A stretch of 9,575 nucleotides of DNA from an uncultured Eubacteriales bacterium. Lineage in GTDB: Bacteria; Bacillota; Clostridia; Oscillospirales; Acutalibacteraceae. Shown here in pieces: positions 7,052 through 9,575 of this stretch. The notes below the pieces were generated by a model, which was not told the origin of the DNA, did no database searches, and saw only the letters and a list, made by a program, of their open reading frames with translations. Both the position numbers and the translations under genes were made by a program. Location of the stretch: the NCBI GenBank assembly GCA_900319655.1, contig ONPH01000035.1, forward strand, positions 1 to 9,575, read 5' to 3'. Each line of letters opens with the position of its first letter. Position 1 is the first letter of the stretch.

Positions 7052-9256
7052 ATGAAACGGCTGTTTGGATTATCCGGTGTTTTATACCTTGCAACCCTGA
7101 CAGCCGTTTTCTATTTTAAATCTCTGATACTGTTTACCGTGCTGGGCTTGACGGTAGTTTTGCTGATTTGCCTTGCGGTTTTGCGGCGTGTTCAAAACAA
7201 AAAATATATGTTCGCAACGTATCTTACCGCGGCTGTGACGATTGTGCTTGCTGCGCTAAGTATATTTCTTTATCAGAATTATTACGTCAATCCTATACAG
7301 GATAATTATTCTGATAAAGAAATATATGTTGAAGGCTATGTATGTGAGGAAATCACGTACAAGGATAAATCCGCCGAGTACTTAATTCAGACGACGGCGG
7401 TTGATTCAAATCCGGTGAATACCAAAATCAGGTACACCGGTTATTCCGAAAATGACGTTCGGGAATTTGACTGCGTTAAGCTTCACGTTAAGGCGTATAC
7501 CGAAAATAACGAGCAGAATATCGGACACCGAATTTTGCTGAAAGCGTACGAGACAAGTCCGTACTGCCTTACTCCGACGGGTGAAAGCCGCTTTACGATC
7601 TACAAATACGCCGTTGATATGCGCAAAAACATCAGAGAAGCGCTTAATAAGCTTTTGCCGAGGGATTGTGCAGGGCTGAGCAGGGCGGTTTTGCTCGGTG
7701 ACAAATACGCTCTTGACGATAATGACCTGAGAGATTTCAGGCAGACGGGAACGTCGTTTTTAATCGTCGTCTCGGGACTGCACCTTTCGATTGCAGTCGC
7801 CGTCGCAATGCTTATAATGAGGCGGTTTACAAAAAGGAGAGTTCTGCTGAGCATCGGCGCGATTGCCGCGGTTATCTGCTTTGCGGCGCTGACAGGCTTT
7901 AACTACTCGGTTATCAGGGCAGGAATTTCGATGATAATTTACCAAATCGGGCGGATTTTCCTGCGCAACAGCGATCCGCTCAACTCGCTCGGCTTTGCGG
8001 CGCTTGTGATTACCATCCCCAACCCATACGCCGTGGGCGATTTGGGACTATTGATGTCGTTCAGCGCGACCTTCGGTATTATACTTTGGAACCGTAAAAT
8101 ATATGAATATATAATTAAGAAACTCCATTTTGAGAAACTACCTTATAAAAAAAGATTTCAACTTGGAATTAAGAGAACTTTGCATTTTCTCGCTAATCTG
8201 TTTGCGGTATCGCTCTCAGCTTCAATCTGGATTATTCCTATAACCGTTATCGCGTTCGGTACTATATCGCCGTTGACGACGATAATTTCATTGTTTACCG
8301 AGCCGATAGCCTCGGCAATTCTCGGACTGTCACTGTTATGCTCGGCGCTGTACCTCTTCCCAATCGCACCGGTTATCACTTATCTTGCGGCGGCTGTTAA
8401 CACCCTGCTTTGCAAGCTTTTGCTCGGTATCAACGGCTTTTTCGCCGGGTTTCACATATCATCAATTAAAGCCGATACAATTGAAGTTTACATCTGGCTT
8501 GCGGTGAGCGTTTTGCTCGTGGTTATCGGTTATCTCATCAAAGCAAAGAAAAATTATATCGTAATCGCGGCGAACATTTCGTTTGCGCTGATAATTGCTA
8601 TGAGCGTAGTTTCTTTCTTCACAGCCGACCGGGACTGCACTGCCACGCTTTACAAATCGGGAAACGGCTTTTGCGCAGAGGTTAAGAAGGAAAACAATAT
8701 CTCGCTGTTGAATGCAGGCGGCAACAATAAGTCCTACAAGGAAATTAGTGCGGATATTTACAGCGCCGACAGTCAGATTGATTTTCTTATAATTCCAAAT
8801 TCGAATAAAAACGCAGAGCTGCTTCAGAATATTTCCGAGAATTTTAATATAAACAATATCATTACAGGCTCTGAATCCGAGGAAGATATGCGGTATATTT
8901 TTAACGACGTGCAATATATTATTCAGAACAACACCGTTCAGACAATCAACCTCAACTCCGATAGCAAGGTTACGCTGATTGACGTTAAGGGAATTATTTA
9001 CCAGTACCTGCAAATTAACGACAAGGGGATATTAATCGTCCCAGTCAACAGCGATATCGAAAAGCTGCCTGAAAAATTCAGAACGGCGGAATATATTGTG
9101 ATTGAGGGTATTCCGAAAAATTACGACCTGCTGAGCTGCGATAAACTGATTTACGCAGGCAGCATAAACAGCTTTTACAAGGAAAAGCTGTTGGAGCTAA
9201 AGGAAATATATCCCGAACTGTTAATTATGAAAAACAACAAGCTTGAAGTCAGATAA
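7052..9256 (+). CDS. comEC: ComEC/Rec2-family DNA-uptake channel protein with degenerate C-terminal domain
   Basis: ComEC is the inner-membrane channel that carries single-stranded DNA into the cytoplasm during natural transformation. The 734-residue chain has N-terminal membrane helices (about 5-75), a soluble OB-fold-like region (about 88-170) and the competence domain (about 185-500). That domain has several further helices and the family motifs VVSGLHLSI (239-247), IRAGISM (288-294) and LLMSFSATFGI (333-343). The C-terminal part (about 525-734) sits where other ComEC proteins carry a metallo-beta-lactamase-like nuclease. Here the strands and a GG turn (NAGGN, 554-558) can be followed, but the HxHxDH metal motif is replaced by about PNSNKN (582-587). 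No nuclease activity would be expected from it. GGAG at 7041-7044, overlapping the rex stop, is 7 nt from the ATG. The gene ends at a strong terminator. The last 200 codons are richer in A+T and Asn than the rest. No other competence gene is in view, so a working uptake system is not shown. Confidence 0.88.
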   Translation: MKRLFGLSGVLYLATLTAVFYFKSLILFTVLGLTVVLLICLAVLRRVQNKKYMFATYLTAAVTIVLAALSIFLYQNYYVNPIQDNYSDKEIYVEGYVCEEITYKDKSAEYLIQTTAVDSNPVNTKIRYTGYSENDVREFDCVKLHVKAYTENNEQNIGHRILLKAYETSPYCLTPTGESRFTIYKYAVDMRKNIREALNKLLPRDCAGLSRAVLLGDKYALDDNDLRDFRQTGTSFLIVVSGLHLSIAVAVAMLIMRRFTKRRVLLSIGAIAAVICFAALTGFNYSVIRAGISMIIYQIGRIFLRNSDPLNSLGFAALVITIPNPYAVGDLGLLMSFSATFGIILWNRKIYEYIIKKLHFEKLPYKKRFQLGIKRTLHFLANLFAVSLSASIWIIPITVIAFGTISPLTTIISLFTEPIASAILGLSLLCSALYLFPIAPVITYLAAAVNTLLCKLLLGINGFFAGFHISSIKADTIEVYIWLAVSVLLVVIGYLIKAKKNYIVIAANISFALIIAMSVVSFFTADRDCTATLYKSGNGFCAEVKKENNISLLNAGGNNKSYKEISADIYSADSQIDFLIIPNSNKNAELLQNISENFNINNIITGSESEEDMRYIFNDVQYIIQNNTVQTINLNSDSKVTLIDVKGIIYQYLQINDKGILIVPVNSDIEKLPEKFRTAEYIVIEGIPKNYDLLSCDKLIYAGSINSFYKEKLLELKEIYPELLIMKNNKLEVR

Positions 9257-9288
9257 AAAAAGCGAGGACTAAACATCCTCGCTTTTTT
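9256..9288. terminator. Rho-independent terminator, probably bidirectional
   Basis: GCGAGGA (9262-9268) pairs perfectly with TCCTCGC (9276-9282) around a 7-nt loop. A run of A precedes the stem and six T follow it, so it can act on either strand. It begins at the comEC stop codon and lies just beyond the stop of the convergent gene at 9305, so one hairpin can end both transcripts. Confidence 0.93.
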
Positions 9289-9304
9289 CTTGTATAGAAT
9301 TATT

Positions 9305-9575
9305 TTATATCTCCGGTTCTTCGCTCGGGTTAGTGGGGGTTACCTTAGCCTTCGGGATTTCTCCCTTTTCGGCGAAATTGTCGATATATCCCATTACGGT
9401 TTTATTTTCCTCAAGCGTCTGAATATGACCGGTCTCCTTGTACTCGGTATTGGTGTACTTGTCGGCGTAGTCATAGAGCTTGTGATAGTACTCGGCTGCG
9501 GTATCCCAGTTTTTCTTTTGCTTTTCGGACAATTCGGACTTTTTAACGCCGTATTTTTCGGTCAGGATAGTGCCG
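9305..9575 (-). CDS. 3' part of an unrecognised protein gene (5' end outside window)
   Basis: The minus-strand frame is open from the window edge to a TAA at 9307-9305, giving 89 residues. A TTG at 9532 could be read as a start, but the frame continues upstream without interruption and no ribosome binding site precedes the TTG, so this is the C-terminal end of a longer gene. The fragment is strongly charged and rich in Lys, Glu and Tyr. Its first 60 residues look helical (SEKQKKNWDTAAEYYHKLYD), and it ends in a Pro/Thr/Glu-rich tail. It has no Cys, membrane segment or recognised motif in view. Such tails occur in exported lipoproteins and foldase-like proteins, but nothing here proves that. 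It converges on comEC and shares its terminator. Confidence 0.65.
   Translation of the reverse strand, partial: GTILTEKYGVKKSELSEKQKKNWDTAAEYYHKLYDYADKYTNTEYKETGHIQTLEENKTVMGYIDNFAEKGEIPKAKVTPTNPSEEPEI

Noticed and set aside
9530..9532. TTG start for a 75-residue standalone protein at the right edge
   Set aside because: The frame continues upstream to the window edge without a stop and no Shine-Dalgarno precedes the TTG, so a longer truncated gene is more likely.

Overview
The window looks like chromosomal DNA from an anaerobic Clostridia member, probably near the Oscillospiraceae/Ruminococcaceae. This is inferred from gene content, not from a marker gene. The supporting signs are a single-chain Aquifex-type aconitase of about 640 aa, a eukaryotic-type NADP+ isocitrate dehydrogenase, a Gram-positive Rex repressor, strong GGAG-type ribosome binding sites and sigma-A-like TTGnnn-N17-TATAAT promoters. 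Seven protein-coding regions fill almost the whole window. I see no tRNA, rRNA, CRISPR array or insertion sequence.

Layout. (1) Positions 1-576, plus strand: the 3' end of an unrecognised protein gene that runs in from outside the window. (2) 543-2980, minus strand: a two-gene unit, typA/bipA (translational GTPase) followed by a DEDDh-type 3'-5' exonuclease gene whose start overlaps the typA stop (ATGA). The exonuclease ends abruptly where it meets the first gene tail to tail, and both reading frames look cut near 545-560. This is either a real recombination scar or an assembly chimera. (3) 2981-3248: a divergent control region with one good promoter facing each way. (4) 3249-9256, plus strand: a tight four-gene cluster acn-icd-rex-comEC, with junctions of -1, 17 and 10 nt, closed by a strong stem-loop terminator. 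(5) 9305-9575, minus strand: the C-terminal end of an unrecognised protein, convergent with comEC.

How the parts fit. Aconitase and isocitrate dehydrogenase turn citrate into 2-oxoglutarate and make NADPH, which is the oxidative branch that supplies glutamate in anaerobes. The third gene encodes Rex, the NADH/NAD+-sensing repressor. The acn promoter (TTTACA-N17-TATAAT) carries an inverted repeat, TGTTA-TATAAT-TAACA, whose arms exactly bracket the -10 hexamer and which matches the Firmicutes Rex operator at 12 of 14 fixed positions. The sequence therefore supports an autoregulated, redox-controlled acn-icd-rex operon. The DNA-uptake channel gene comEC is appended to it with no visible terminator in between.

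The most noteworthy points are the Rex operator superimposed on the acn -10 box, the placement of comEC in this redox operon, the loss of the metal-binding motif in the ComEC metallo-beta-lactamase-like domain, and the suspicious junction near 545-560.
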